Below are positions 9,254 to 17,671 of a DNA stretch of 64,000 nucleotides, in pieces. Position numbers and translations under genes: made by a program. Source of the stretch: Desulfovibrio sp. TomC (GTDB taxonomy: Bacteria > Desulfobacterota > Desulfovibrionia > Desulfovibrionales > Desulfovibrionaceae); assembly GCF_000801335.2 (NCBI RefSeq), contig NZ_JSEH01000015.1:1-64000 (forward strand). Direction: 5' to 3'. The notes under the pieces are model-generated. The model saw nothing but the letters and a program-made list of their open reading frames with translations. It ran no database searches and was not told the DNA's origin. The stretch's first letter is position 1; the number at the start of each line of letters is the position of its first letter.

Positions 9254-9979
9254 TCAGGCTCCCGGGCGCAGCCACTGCCAGGCAAAACCCGTCCAGGGCA
9301 GGACTGCGGCAAGGTAAAAACAGGCGTCTCCGACGCTCAGGGGTGTGCGGACGACCGCCTCCGGCCGGTCGCCGGCCAGACCCCGCAGTTCCAGGGACAG
9401 GGCCAATTCCGTGGCCCGGCGCATCTGGGCCAGAAAGACCGGTACAAAAAGCGGCAGGAACTGCGAAGGGCGCATCAGCCGTTTGGCCTCAAAGCCGCGC
9501 GCCCGCTGCACCTCCACCACCCGCAGGCTCATGGCGAACATGGCCGGCAAAAGGCTGGTTAAGGCTGAGACGAACAGGACGGCCTTGCCCGGCAGGCCAA
9601 GGCTTCGAAGCGACAGCAGCATGTCGGAAAAACTCGTCCACTTGACCACCAGGACATCGACCAACAGCACGATGAGAAGGCGCAGGGAGAACACTCCGAG
9701 CCAAGCCAGGCCAAGCAGCATCCCCTCGCGCCAGTTGGCCGCTTTTTCGATGCCGCCCAGGAGAAAAAGGAGCAGCAGGGTCGGCAGCCCCAGGACCGAG
9801 ACGCCGAAAATCAGGCTGACGCTGCGGTCCCAGACGCCGGAAACCAGGAGTAGGATGGATACGGCTACGACAATGGCCAACAGGATGCGCCAGTCCTCAC
9901 AGAGAAAAGCATAGGCGCACAGGGAAACGGCAAAGAGGAATTTGCTCACCGCGCTGGCGCGGCGCAGGCTACGCACCAT
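9254..9979 (-). CDS. ECF transporter T component (transmembrane coupling protein)
   Basis: About 241 residues with five or six hydrophobic segments. Near the C terminus are two Ala-Arg-Gly-type motifs, QRARGF and LELRGL, the coupling-helix motifs by which EcfT contacts the ATPase dimer. It passes ATP hydrolysis energy from the A-A' subunit to the substrate-binding S component in the inner membrane. ATG 9979 has a GGAGGG box and overlaps the ATPase stop by 11 bases. The frame remains open upstream inside the ATPase gene, but that extension is antisense-like proline-rich sequence and not part of the protein. Confidence 0.88.
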   Translation of the reverse strand: MVRSLRRASAVSKFLFAVSLCAYAFLCEDWRILLAIVVAVSILLLVSGVWDRSVSLIFGVSVLGLPTLLLLFLLGGIEKAANWREGMLLGLAWLGVFSLRLLIVLLVDVLVVKWTSFSDMLLSLRSLGLPGKAVLFVSALTSLLPAMFAMSLRVVEVQRARGFEAKRLMRPSQFLPLFVPVFLAQMRRATELALSLELRGLAGDRPEAVVRTPLSVGDACFYLAAVLPWTGFAWQWLRPGA

Positions 9980-11393
9980 CGCGTCCCTCCGGGTTGGGGA
10001 CATCGGAAACGATGCGGCCGCTGTCCAGCCGGACAATGCGGCTGGCGGCCATGGACGCAAAGGCCTGTTCGTGGGTGGCCACGAGTACGGCCGCCCCTTG
10101 GCCGGCCCGATCGAGCACGGTTTGGGCCATAACGGCCATGGAGGCGTTATCCAGGCCCGTGGTCGGTTCATCCAGGCAAAGGATCGTCGGATCGGCCACC
10201 AGTACCGAGGCCAGGCACAGGCGGCGTTTTTCCCCGAAACTCAAGGAAAAGGGCGAGCGCTCCAGCATCCGGTCCAGCCCAAGTCCGGCCAGCTCCCGGG
10301 TCACGCAGGCCGTGCGGGCAGGCTCGGGTATATCCAGGTTGGCCAGCCAGTAGCCGCACTCTGCCGCCACGGTATGGGCAAAAATCTGTTCATCGGGATT
10401 CTGAAACATCAGTCCCACGGCGCGGCCACAGGTCAGGCCAGCAGCCAGGGCCACGCGCCCGGTCCGGGGTTTGGCCAGGGCCTTGGCCAGGCGCAGCAGG
10501 GTGGATTTGCCGGAACCGTTTGGCCCCATGAGGGCCACGACCTCACCCGACCGCACGGCCAGATTAATGTCGTCAAGCACCTTGTCGGTCGTGCCGTAGC
10601 CAAAAGACACCCCTTCAAAGGCCAGCGTCGGCGCGTCCGCTGCCTGGCGCACGGCTGGGCCCGCCGTCCAGGCCGGCGATGAAAGCCGGCCCGGCGGCAG
10701 GGGACGGCTGCCCGGAAACGCTGCGGCTGGGCCGTCATAGACGAGCCGGCCGTTTTCCAGTGCCAGATAGCGGTCAGCGAAACCGGACAACCGGTCCAGA
10801 TCGTGCTCGATGACCATGACGACCAGCCCGGTTTCGCGGCTGAGCCTGTCGAGATGGGCAAAGAGCCGGTCGGCCGTGGCCGCGTCGAGATAGCTCGTCG
10901 GTTCGTCAAGGAGCAGCACCTTGGGCCGGATGGCCAGCATGGACAGGACTGCGGTCAGCTGCTTCTGGCCAAGCGACAGCGTGCCCAGGGCGATCTCGGC
11001 CCGGCCGGCCAGGCCGTAGAGGCCAAGCAGTTCGATTGCTGCTGTGCGGCACTCGGCCTCGGCCATGCCCCTGGCCCGCAGCCCCAGGGTCATTTCCTCG
11101 CTGATCGTGGCGCAAAAGAGCTGGGCTTCTGGGTTTTGGCCGACGATGCCGGCAAATCCGACCGGAGCGCCGGCCAGACCGTCACAGCCGTTAAGGACCA
11201 GCCCGCCCTTGGTGCGACCAGCCAGGGCCAGCCGGTGCGCGCCGCACAGATGATAGCCCAGGGTGGACTTGCCGGCCCCGGACGGTCCGACGATGCCCAC
11301 CCGTTCTCCCGGCCGGATCGTCAGGGTCACGTCGGCCAGGACCGGCTCGTCCGTGCCGACCGGGGTAAACGTCAGTTCCCGACAGGCAATCAT
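9969..11393 (-). CDS. Fused ECF transporter ATPase (A-A', two ABC domains)
   Basis: 474 residues with two ABC ATPase domains in one chain. Domain 1: Walker A GPSGAGKST (about 36-44), signature LSLGQKQ, Walker B LLLDEPTSYLD. Domain 2: Walker A GPNGSGKST (about 290-298), signature LSFGEKRR, Walker B LCLDEPTTGLD. This is the energising module of energy-coupling-factor importers for vitamins and transition metals. The ATG at 11393 overlaps the S-component stop (ATGA), and the gene is followed by the T component, so the whole importer is encoded here. A dedicated (group I) arrangement with its own S component suggests a single specific substrate. Confidence 0.93.
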   Translation of the reverse strand: MIACRELTFTPVGTDEPVLADVTLTIRPGERVGIVGPSGAGKSTLGYHLCGAHRLALAGRTKGGLVLNGCDGLAGAPVGFAGIVGQNPEAQLFCATISEEMTLGLRARGMAEAECRTAAIELLGLYGLAGRAEIALGTLSLGQKQLTAVLSMLAIRPKVLLLDEPTSYLDAATADRLFAHLDRLSRETGLVVMVIEHDLDRLSGFADRYLALENGRLVYDGPAAAFPGSRPLPPGRLSSPAWTAGPAVRQAADAPTLAFEGVSFGYGTTDKVLDDINLAVRSGEVVALMGPNGSGKSTLLRLAKALAKPRTGRVALAAGLTCGRAVGLMFQNPDEQIFAHTVAAECGYWLANLDIPEPARTACVTRELAGLGLDRMLERSPFSLSFGEKRRLCLASVLVADPTILCLDEPTTGLDNASMAVMAQTVLDRAGQGAAVLVATHEQAFASMAASRIVRLDSGRIVSDVPNPEGRDGA

Positions 11394-11968
11394 GGCAGGC
11401 GCAGCATGGCGACAATGTGCAGCCCGGAAATCCGTTTCCAGACGACCAGGGCCAGATAGACGCCAAAGCCGTTGATGACGAGGGAAGTGAGGAGCGAAAT
11501 ACCGAAAAAGACCTGGGTGGCCGTGGCCCAGGGCATCCCCATGGCCACGCGCACGACCATGGCGGCGCAGGGGCCAAGGATGCCGCCGACCAGGATGGCC
11601 ACGTAGGCCCGGCCCACAGGCATCCGGGTTAGCAGCAGAGAAAACAGGAGATCGAACACCACCCCCTGGGTCAGGGCCGGTATCAGTTTCATGAAGCCGG
11701 GCTGGCCCCCGGCCGCCGGCATAAGCACGGCGGCCAGGAGTCCCCAGGCCAGTTCGAAACAGATAAGCGTGCCGAACCGGTCAAGCATCAGCCGGACCAG
11801 GACCATGAGCATGACCGAGACCACCATCTCCAGCCGGGCCACCTCGTGGATGGCCGTCACCTGGAGGGCGGTCTTGAAGACCAGCCCCCAGCCGAAGTCC
11901 AGGGCCACGACCGAGGCGAAAAACACCACCTGGGCCGTGGACAGTTCCTTGAGTCTTAGAACTTGCAC
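11390..11968 (-). CDS. ECF transporter S component, substrate unknown
   Basis: 192 residues, very hydrophobic, with about six membrane helices, the size and form of an ECF substrate-binding (S) subunit. The start is GTG 11968, overlapping the TonB receptor stop by 13 bases. I cannot assign a vitamin or metal: the N-terminal His-containing helix that marks CbiM/NikM cobalt-nickel types is not evident, and no thiamin, biotin or riboflavin signature was recognised. Direct coupling to an outer-membrane TonB receptor is telling, because such receptors bring in molecules too big or too scarce for porins, such as corrinoids and metal chelates. Confidence 0.8.
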   Translation of the reverse strand: MQVLRLKELSTAQVVFFASVVALDFGWGLVFKTALQVTAIHEVARLEMVVSVMLMVLVRLMLDRFGTLICFELAWGLLAAVLMPAAGGQPGFMKLIPALTQGVVFDLLFSLLLTRMPVGRAYVAILVGGILGPCAAMVVRVAMGMPWATATQVFFGISLLTSLVINGFGVYLALVVWKRISGLHIVAMLRLP

Positions 11969-14055
11969 GTCAGCTCCAAAAAGAGCATCCGGCCGGGGTT
12001 TTCTCCATTGGAATTGCGATAATCGATATAACGGTGGTCCAGGATGTTCTGGGCCGACAGGGACAGCTCCATGTGCTCGCCGTATTCAAAGAAATCGAGA
12101 TTGCGCCATATCTTGCCGTTGAGCAAGGCATGGGGCGATATTGTGGTGTTGCTGGTGTTGATGTCGTCGCTGTACATTTCACCGACATACTGCACGGCCA
12201 ACTTGTTGTTGATGTATTTGTTGAGCCAGGTAAATCCGACGTTGGCCGAGTTCTGCGGCGTATAGGAGAGCAGTTTCCCGACCAGATCCGGCCGGCCGGG
12301 GAAATCGGTGATCCGGGAATCATTGAAGGTGTAGTTGGCAAAGAGCGAGAATTTCTTGAGCACGTCGATGTCCATGAACTTGAACGGATCGTACTCGGCA
12401 TTGAGTTCCATGCCCCAGATCTGGACTTCGCCGACGTTTTGCTTCTGGCTTATGCCCTTGGATACGTTGACGTAGTACTGGAAGTCATGGCCCACAGAGA
12501 AGTAGCCTGAACCGGACAGCTTCAGGTTGTCCAGGGGCTGGTAGTCGGATCCGACTTCGAATGTATCGAGGTTTTCCGGTCCGAGGCTCGGGTTGGATAT
12601 TTTGTAGCCGCCCTTCATCTTGCCGGTGCGGTACATGTCGTCGAGCAGCGGAGCCCGGAAGGCATGGGCATAGGACAGGTAGGCGCTTAAATTGTCCATG
12701 AAGAAGTATTTGGCCGAGGCGCGCGGACTCCACTGGTCCCAGGTGTGGTCGGAATAATTGCTGGTATAGGAGTTCAGCGAACTGATGTTGGTGTCGTAGC
12801 GGCCGTCATAGGTGGTGGCGTTGTCGTAACGAAGCCCGGCCAGGAAGATCAGCTTGTCGTCGAGAAAACGCATCTGGTCTTGGAGAAAGCCGCCCAGCGT
12901 GCGGATCTTACCGTAATCCGTGGCAAAGGTGATGGTGCCGGTGCGGGAGTAGTCCGTGCCGTCCATCAGGCCGTCACGGTAGTCGAAGCCGGCGGTGAAG
13001 GTGTGCGGCCCCCAGACCCGGGAGACGTTGGTCATGACGCCGAGTTCCTGGCGATTGACCTTGGAGTCGGTGCGGCTGTAGGAATCGATGTACTTTTGTA
13101 CGTCGCTGGAATCCGTGATGCTTTCCTGGGTCCGATCGTAATTGGTGTCGTTAAAGTAGACGTTTATGAGTCCTGTCCAGCCTTCGTAGCCGAGGTTCAG
13201 CCGTCCCTGCCAGGCCCCGGTGTCGTAGGCGCGATGCACGCCGTTGTAGGCAAAGATTTCTTTGCCTTCGCCAACGCTCTGATTATCCTTTGTATACTGC
13301 AACTCAAGGCTATTGGACTCGTTAAAGTCCCAGCCAACTTTGCCGTTGATGGTCTTTTCCGTGATGTAGTTCTTCACGGTGTACCGGGTTTGCTCGTCGC
13401 TCGGAACGTTTTTGTAGCCTGGGGAATCATGGTAAAAGGCCGATACCCGGCCCCACAGGCCCTTTTTTTCCTCGGCGGTGCGAAATCCGGCGATGCCGCG
13501 CAACTGCCAGTCGTCATAGGTGCCATACTGGGTGGAGACGCGGCCCTCGGCAATTTTGGTGGGCTTTTGGGTGATGATGTTGATGACGCCGCCCATGGCG
13601 TTGTTGCCGTAAATGGAGGCCGCCGGCCCTTTGAGAATTTCGATGCGCTGGACATCTTCCATGTTGATCCGGTTCCAGTTGACGTCGCCCATGTCCGAGG
13701 AGTTCATGGGCACGCCGTCAAGTAAAACCAGCGTGCGTCCCTGCTCGTTGCCAAGACCGCGCAGGGTCAGGGTGGACTTGAAGCTGTAGGGGCCGTTGGC
13801 CCGTTCCAGGTGCGCCCCGGAGATGTAGGAGAGGGCCTCGTCCACGGTCTGGACGGGCATTTCTTTGAGATCCTCGCGGCTTATGACCTCGACCCGGCCG
13901 GGTATGCTCTTGAGCGGTTCTTCGGTGCGGGTGGCCGTGACCACCATCTCATCCATCTCATGGTTCGCGGCGTCGCCTTTGTCCGGTCCAGCGGCCAAAA
14001 GCGGCAGCGGCAGGGCCAAAATCGCCGAAATGGCCAAGCCAACAATCCCTCTCAT
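11956..14055 (-). CDS. TonB-dependent outer-membrane receptor
   Basis: 699 residues. A signal peptide (MRGIVGLAISAILALPLPLL) is followed by a TonB-box-like segment (DEMVVTATRTEEP), then the plug domain with TLTLRGLGNEQGRTLVLLDG and GPAASIYGNNAMGGVINII, then a 22-strand-type barrel ending in aromatic F (LELTCKF), as outer-membrane proteins do. BtuB/cirA-like class. ATG 14055 is chosen for the G-rich ribosome-binding site and the signal peptide. It is the first gene of operon A and divergent from tonB at 14496, which presumably powers it. The ligand is unknown; corrinoid, siderophore or other metallophore are the usual choices. Confidence 0.94.
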   Translation of the reverse strand: MRGIVGLAISAILALPLPLLAAGPDKGDAANHEMDEMVVTATRTEEPLKSIPGRVEVISREDLKEMPVQTVDEALSYISGAHLERANGPYSFKSTLTLRGLGNEQGRTLVLLDGVPMNSSDMGDVNWNRINMEDVQRIEILKGPAASIYGNNAMGGVINIITQKPTKIAEGRVSTQYGTYDDWQLRGIAGFRTAEEKKGLWGRVSAFYHDSPGYKNVPSDEQTRYTVKNYITEKTINGKVGWDFNESNSLELQYTKDNQSVGEGKEIFAYNGVHRAYDTGAWQGRLNLGYEGWTGLINVYFNDTNYDRTQESITDSSDVQKYIDSYSRTDSKVNRQELGVMTNVSRVWGPHTFTAGFDYRDGLMDGTDYSRTGTITFATDYGKIRTLGGFLQDQMRFLDDKLIFLAGLRYDNATTYDGRYDTNISSLNSYTSNYSDHTWDQWSPRASAKYFFMDNLSAYLSYAHAFRAPLLDDMYRTGKMKGGYKISNPSLGPENLDTFEVGSDYQPLDNLKLSGSGYFSVGHDFQYYVNVSKGISQKQNVGEVQIWGMELNAEYDPFKFMDIDVLKKFSLFANYTFNDSRITDFPGRPDLVGKLLSYTPQNSANVGFTWLNKYINNKLAVQYVGEMYSDDINTSNTTISPHALLNGKIWRNLDFFEYGEHMELSLSAQNILDHRYIDYRNSNGENPGRMLFLELTCKF

Positions 14056-14246
14056 AATCCCCCCTTGCGTGTTGCTCCATCGCCTGCTTTGGACACGACG
14101 TCCGTTCTTCGCTCTTTTTGCCTGTCGTCGGGACAGTGTTTGGAACCGGATTCCGAGCCGCAAACGCCGGAATCAGCGGCCGCAGGAGAGAGGCTTCCCC
14201 TGAGGCCTGCCGAGGCTGGCAGCGAAACACACGGCACAGAGTCCAT
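14056..14246 (-). promoter_or_regulatory. Long leader of the TonB-receptor operon, potentially structured
   Basis: About 190 bases separate the predicted transcription start from ATG 14055. The RNA could form several stems, among them GATTCCG/CGGAATC and CTGTC/GACAG. I looked for cobalamin, TPP and FMN riboswitch consensus boxes and found none. It may be an unclassified leader or simply untranslated sequence. Confidence 0.35.
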
Positions 14247-14251
14247 TGCTC

Positions 14252-14279
14252 TTTATACTGTCACGGCAATTTCAAACAA
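14252..14279 (-). promoter_or_regulatory. Predicted sigma-70 promoter of operon A
   Basis: On the minus strand TTGTTT (14279-14274), a 16-base spacer, and TATAAA (14257-14252). The -10 is close to consensus. It abuts the inverted repeat at 14280-14303 and reads toward the TonB receptor. Confidence 0.5.
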
Positions 14280-14303
14280 CAGAATACTGTGTTGAGTATT
14301 CTG
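14280..14303. promoter_or_regulatory. Perfect inverted repeat, likely operator
   Basis: CAGAATACT and AGTATTCTG form perfect 9-base arms around a 6-base spacer. The site touches the predicted -35 box of operon A and lies between it and the divergent tonB gene. This is the placement of a regulator binding site controlling one or both directions. It does not match the Fur or NikR consensus as I know them. Confidence 0.5.
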
Positions 14304-14370
14304 GCGAGTGTATGATTGTGTATAGCAAAACATGAGACCGGTTGTGGCTGCTAAAAGAACGGGCTCATGC

Positions 14371-14399
14371 TTGACACTGCGGACTTAATAGACAAGAAT
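14371..14399 (+). promoter_or_regulatory. Weak candidate promoter for tonB
   Basis: TTGACA at 14371 is a perfect -35; 17 bases later AAGAAT is a poor -10. It lies about 100 bases before the tonB start. Offered as a candidate only. Confidence 0.3.
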
Positions 14400-14495
14400 T
14401 TCAATTACTGCAATAGATCACGTTTCAATGTTTGTCCGTGATCGCTGGCGTAGCAGAATGTACTGTCGCTGTTTTAAAAACTTTCGTGACACTGG

Positions 14496-15587
14496 ATGAA
14501 TGCCATGCAGCTCAGCCATGATGCCAACGCGCCTGTTCCCGATCCGGCAGGGCTAGGCGACGTCTCCCCAGAGTTGCGCTCCTGGCCGGGGTCTGCATCC
14601 CAAGCCGCCTGGGCCTTTACTCTCGACCCAGCCGTCCTCCGGGATTGCCTGCTGGAACGACCTGACAGGCCGGCTGCCGGCGCGCGGTGGTGGCCCGGGC
14701 TGTTGGCTTCAGCCGGACTGCACGGACTGGTTGCGGCTGCGCTGGTCGTCTGCGCCGTGCTTGCCGGCCCGGCGCCAGAACCGCCCTTGGCGGTCATTGG
14801 GCATTTCGACCTGGGAGGGCTTGACGGCGGCGGTCCGGTCGGCGGCGACGGACAGGACAGTGGTTTGGACGGCGCGGCCCGAACGGCCACGGCGGTTTCC
14901 CCCACCGAAGCCGCCACGTCTGTCGAAGCTGCCGCGCCAACTTCGCAACCCAGTGCCCGGACTGAAACCGATCCGCCGGCCGAGCCAACACCCCAGCCGA
15001 TCCCTGAGCCGCCGGCCGTGCCCACGCCCGATCTCGACCGTCGGACCCCGCCGCCCAAACCACGAGCCACGACGAAGGCCCACCCCAAAGCAGTGGCGGC
15101 CAGAGCACAGCCAGCCGGGCCGCCGTCGGCCCAACCGGCTGAGACCGAGGCCGGGCATGTCTCGGCGACAGGCACGGGCTCCGGGGCGAATGCCGGGGAA
15201 GGCAACGGACAGGGACGTTTGGGCGAGGGGCCGGGCAAAGGTCTGACTCCCGGGGCCGGCCCTGGGGGCAACGGCGACGGCCAGGGGCACGGCGGAATGT
15301 ATGTCGGCGAATTCGGCCGGGGAGACGGGCCGACGTTCCGGCATCGTTCGCCGTTGCGCTATCCCGACGCCGCCAGGCGGACAGGCCAGGAGGGCAAGGT
15401 GCGCCTTCGCCTGGAGATCGATGCCGAAGGCGTATTGCGAAATGTTTCGGTGGTCGAACACACCGGACTTGAGTTCGTGGAGGAGGCCCTGCGGGCCATC
15501 AAGGCCTCGACGTTTTACCCGGCCAAGCGACAGGGCCGGCCAGAGCCCTGCCATGCCTTGCTGACCATCCGCTTTGCCCTGGGCTGA
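14496..15587 (+). CDS. TonB family energy-transducing protein
   Basis: 363 residues. A cytoplasmic head of about 65 residues, one membrane helix (about 68-90), a long Pro/Ala/Gly-rich periplasmic linker and a C-terminal TonB_C domain (last ~85 residues: YPDAARRTGQEGKVRLRLEI, then FVEEALRAIKASTFYPA). Carries proton-motive energy to outer-membrane receptors, presumably the one encoded divergently at 11956-14055. It is longer than the usual ~240 residues, with an extended head and linker. No exbB or exbD is in the window, so these must be supplied from elsewhere. ATG 14496 or the in-frame ATG 14505 could be the start; neither has a clear ribosome-binding site. Confidence 0.9.
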   Translation: MNAMQLSHDANAPVPDPAGLGDVSPELRSWPGSASQAAWAFTLDPAVLRDCLLERPDRPAAGARWWPGLLASAGLHGLVAAALVVCAVLAGPAPEPPLAVIGHFDLGGLDGGGPVGGDGQDSGLDGAARTATAVSPTEAATSVEAAAPTSQPSARTETDPPAEPTPQPIPEPPAVPTPDLDRRTPPPKPRATTKAHPKAVAARAQPAGPPSAQPAETEAGHVSATGTGSGANAGEGNGQGRLGEGPGKGLTPGAGPGGNGDGQGHGGMYVGEFGRGDGPTFRHRSPLRYPDAARRTGQEGKVRLRLEIDAEGVLRNVSVVEHTGLEFVEEALRAIKASTFYPAKRQGRPEPCHALLTIRFALG

Positions 15588-15811
15588 TCGGGCCTAAGCG
15601 CCCAAGTTCCCTTGAACAAACACAAGACCGGTATTCACCTGCTGTTGGTCGAAACATTCCGGTTCGCGCCAGTCAGGAACACGTGCGTCTACAATCTTTG
15701 ACCAGCCCAGGAGCACCTTTTCCACTCCAGGGGCGGCGCCATGCCCTCGTGCTGTGTTCGGTCATTTCAATGATGGTTTTCCAAGCGCCGAGGCTTGAAT
15801 TTATTGTTTTT

Positions 15812-15842
15812 ATTCACAAAAACAGAAATATTTTTTGTGAAT
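15812..15842. terminator. AT-rich hairpin between convergent operons
   Basis: Perfect 11-base arms (ATTCACAAAAA and its complement) around a 9-base loop, between the end of tonB and the end of operon B. The arms give T-rich runs on either strand, so it may end transcription in both directions, though the stem is poor in GC. A protein-binding role is also possible. Confidence 0.5.
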
Positions 15843-15856
15843 GCGACACGAGCAGG

Positions 15857-17662
15857 TCAACCGGCAGCGCTGGGAGCAACCTCGGTGAAGCGCCAGAATC
15901 GGTTCGGTTTGGCAAAGGAACGGTTGATCGTGGCGACCGGGAAATCCTGCCCGAAAATATGGCGATGGTAGTCGCGCGCATCCTTTTCGATATCGAATGA
16001 GTACCGGTCCGGATGGAGCATGTTGGCCAGATAACGCAGGCCAAGCACCCATTTGGGCGCGCCGAAATCGCTGGTCGGAATAGGCGCAGTATGTATGCGA
16101 CCGGAACGCACCGCTGACACATCGAGCCCGGATTCCCTGCACTCCTGGCAAAACGCTTTGGGATCGTTGGATATAAATGAGGAAATGAAAATGACCTCCG
16201 GGTCGAGGTGTTTGAAGGTTGCCGCCGGAATGGTAATGCCGGGCCTGCCTTCCAGTTCGAGAGACGTGTTGACGCTGTTCCCCCCGGCGACGCCGACCAG
16301 GTGATTTTCGAAACGGTCCCCTTTGATGGCAAAAAGCGGTTTGCCCATGGCGTAGTAGGTTCGAGGCCGGCACGCGGGGGGAATGTCGTTGGCCAGCACC
16401 GGGGCGATCATGGTCGCTAAATAGTCAACCAACCAAGCAGCCTTGTCGTTGCGACCGAGCACGTCGCCGAAGTGCCGGATGAGTCTGAAATAGCCGTCAA
16501 TGGTTTGGATGTCCTGGTGCAGTTGCGGGAGCATACGCTTTGCCAGCAGATGTTCCCAGACCCCGACCACCTGGGCCTGGGTGGTTGCGCCCATAGCCAG
16601 ACACATGGATTCGACGATCTCAAGCCCCCGGGTAAATGGATAGCCGCCCTGGAAGGCTCCTTCCCGCAAGGCCGGGGGGGAGACAGGGCCCTTGATGACC
16701 GGGTCGCTGCCGCAGCGCGCACAGGCCACGGCGTTGTCGGCCACGCCCGGGGCCAGCGAGAGCAGGCGTGCACCCATGGGGCCGTAGAAGTCCCGGTGAA
16801 CGATGGTCTCGCCGCACGCGGGGCAAACCGTATCCAGCCCCCGCGTCCCCGGGGTGTTGAAGACATAGGTAAAGGGCAGGATGCGGCGCAGCTCGGCGGC
16901 AAAGGCCTCGGTGTCGGCAATGGGTGGTTCGAGGGCCGGGTCGGCCGATTCGATGGGGACAAACCGCATGAGTTGCAAGACGAGGGTTGGGGATATCCCG
17001 GCCAGGGTTTGGGCCAGTAACCGGGTATCCTGACGGTTGTCGCTGCGGTCCATGCAGGCCACTTCCACGTGCACGCCATGGGCAACGAGCAACCGGATGT
17101 TACGCAGGACCACGCCCGGATCGCCGCCGCCGCAGGCGCGCACCGACGCGGCAGTCATCCCCTTGACGCCGATGTTGATGCAATCGAGAAGTCCGATAAG
17201 CGGTTGCAAAGACGTTTCGGTAAAATAGGCATTGGAGGCACAGCCGACCAAAAGTCCCTGGCTTTTGGCGGCCCGGGCCACGCGCACAAAGGTCTGATAG
17301 GAGGCCAGCGGGTCGTTCATCAAAAAAGCAATGCCCTTGCATCCCTTGGCCACGGCCATGGCCACCACGCTTTCCGGGGAAAGCTGGCGCAAGGCCGGGC
17401 TGTCCGGCCGCATTTCCCGGGCGGTGACCGTGGAAATGCAGCCTGGGCAGTCGAAGTTGCACCCGATGGTGCTCACTTGCAGGAACGGCGCGCCAGGATG
17501 GAAATGGAGCAGCGGGATGGTTTCCACGGAGATGGGGCTGGCGACCAGATAACGGTCGGGGAAGCGTTCGACCATGGCCTCCCCGATATTGGCGTAGCGG
17601 CCGCAGGCGCCGTTGGCTCCGGCCGGAACGTGGCAACTTCGCTCACAAATGGGACACAGCAT
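15857..17662 (-). CDS. Radical SAM enzyme fused to half of a periplasmic-binding-protein fold
   Basis: 601 residues. The N-terminal ~320 residues match the operon A radical SAM enzyme: Cys 3, 6, 10 and 20, the triad GCNFDCPGC at 68, 72 and 75, and a zinc-ribbon (CPAC about 280, CARC about 314). Residues ~335-575 instead resemble the C-terminal lobe of FecB/BtuF-type binding proteins; WVLGLRYLANMLHP parallels LGVKWLANALYP in the binding protein at 20226-21284. There is no signal peptide, so the binding lobe is cytoplasmic. ATG 17662 is preferred over GTG 17671 because it aligns the Cys residues with the paralogue. Last gene of operon B. Substrate capture or delivery by the lobe is inferred. 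Confidence 0.85.
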   Translation of the reverse strand: MLCPICERSCHVPAGANGACGRYANIGEAMVERFPDRYLVASPISVETIPLLHFHPGAPFLQVSTIGCNFDCPGCISTVTAREMRPDSPALRQLSPESVVAMAVAKGCKGIAFLMNDPLASYQTFVRVARAAKSQGLLVGCASNAYFTETSLQPLIGLLDCINIGVKGMTAASVRACGGGDPGVVLRNIRLLVAHGVHVEVACMDRSDNRQDTRLLAQTLAGISPTLVLQLMRFVPIESADPALEPPIADTEAFAAELRRILPFTYVFNTPGTRGLDTVCPACGETIVHRDFYGPMGARLLSLAPGVADNAVACARCGSDPVIKGPVSPPALREGAFQGGYPFTRGLEIVESMCLAMGATTQAQVVGVWEHLLAKRMLPQLHQDIQTIDGYFRLIRHFGDVLGRNDKAAWLVDYLATMIAPVLANDIPPACRPRTYYAMGKPLFAIKGDRFENHLVGVAGGNSVNTSLELEGRPGITIPAATFKHLDPEVIFISSFISNDPKAFCQECRESGLDVSAVRSGRIHTAPIPTSDFGAPKWVLGLRYLANMLHPDRYSFDIEKDARDYHRHIFGQDFPVATINRSFAKPNRFWRFTEVAPSAAG

Positions 17663-17671
17663 GGCAACCAC

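Noticed and set aside
14056-14246. Cobalamin riboswitch before the TonB receptor
   Set aside because: The B12 box, the GCCACTG segment and CCCCGCAAC are all absent on the coding strand, so the name is not supported even though the gene context would fit.
15812-15842. HcpR/FNR-like operator
   Set aside because: The arms are TCACAA then TTGTGA, the reverse of the TTGTGA-N6-TCACAA order, and the site lies at the ends of both flanking genes.
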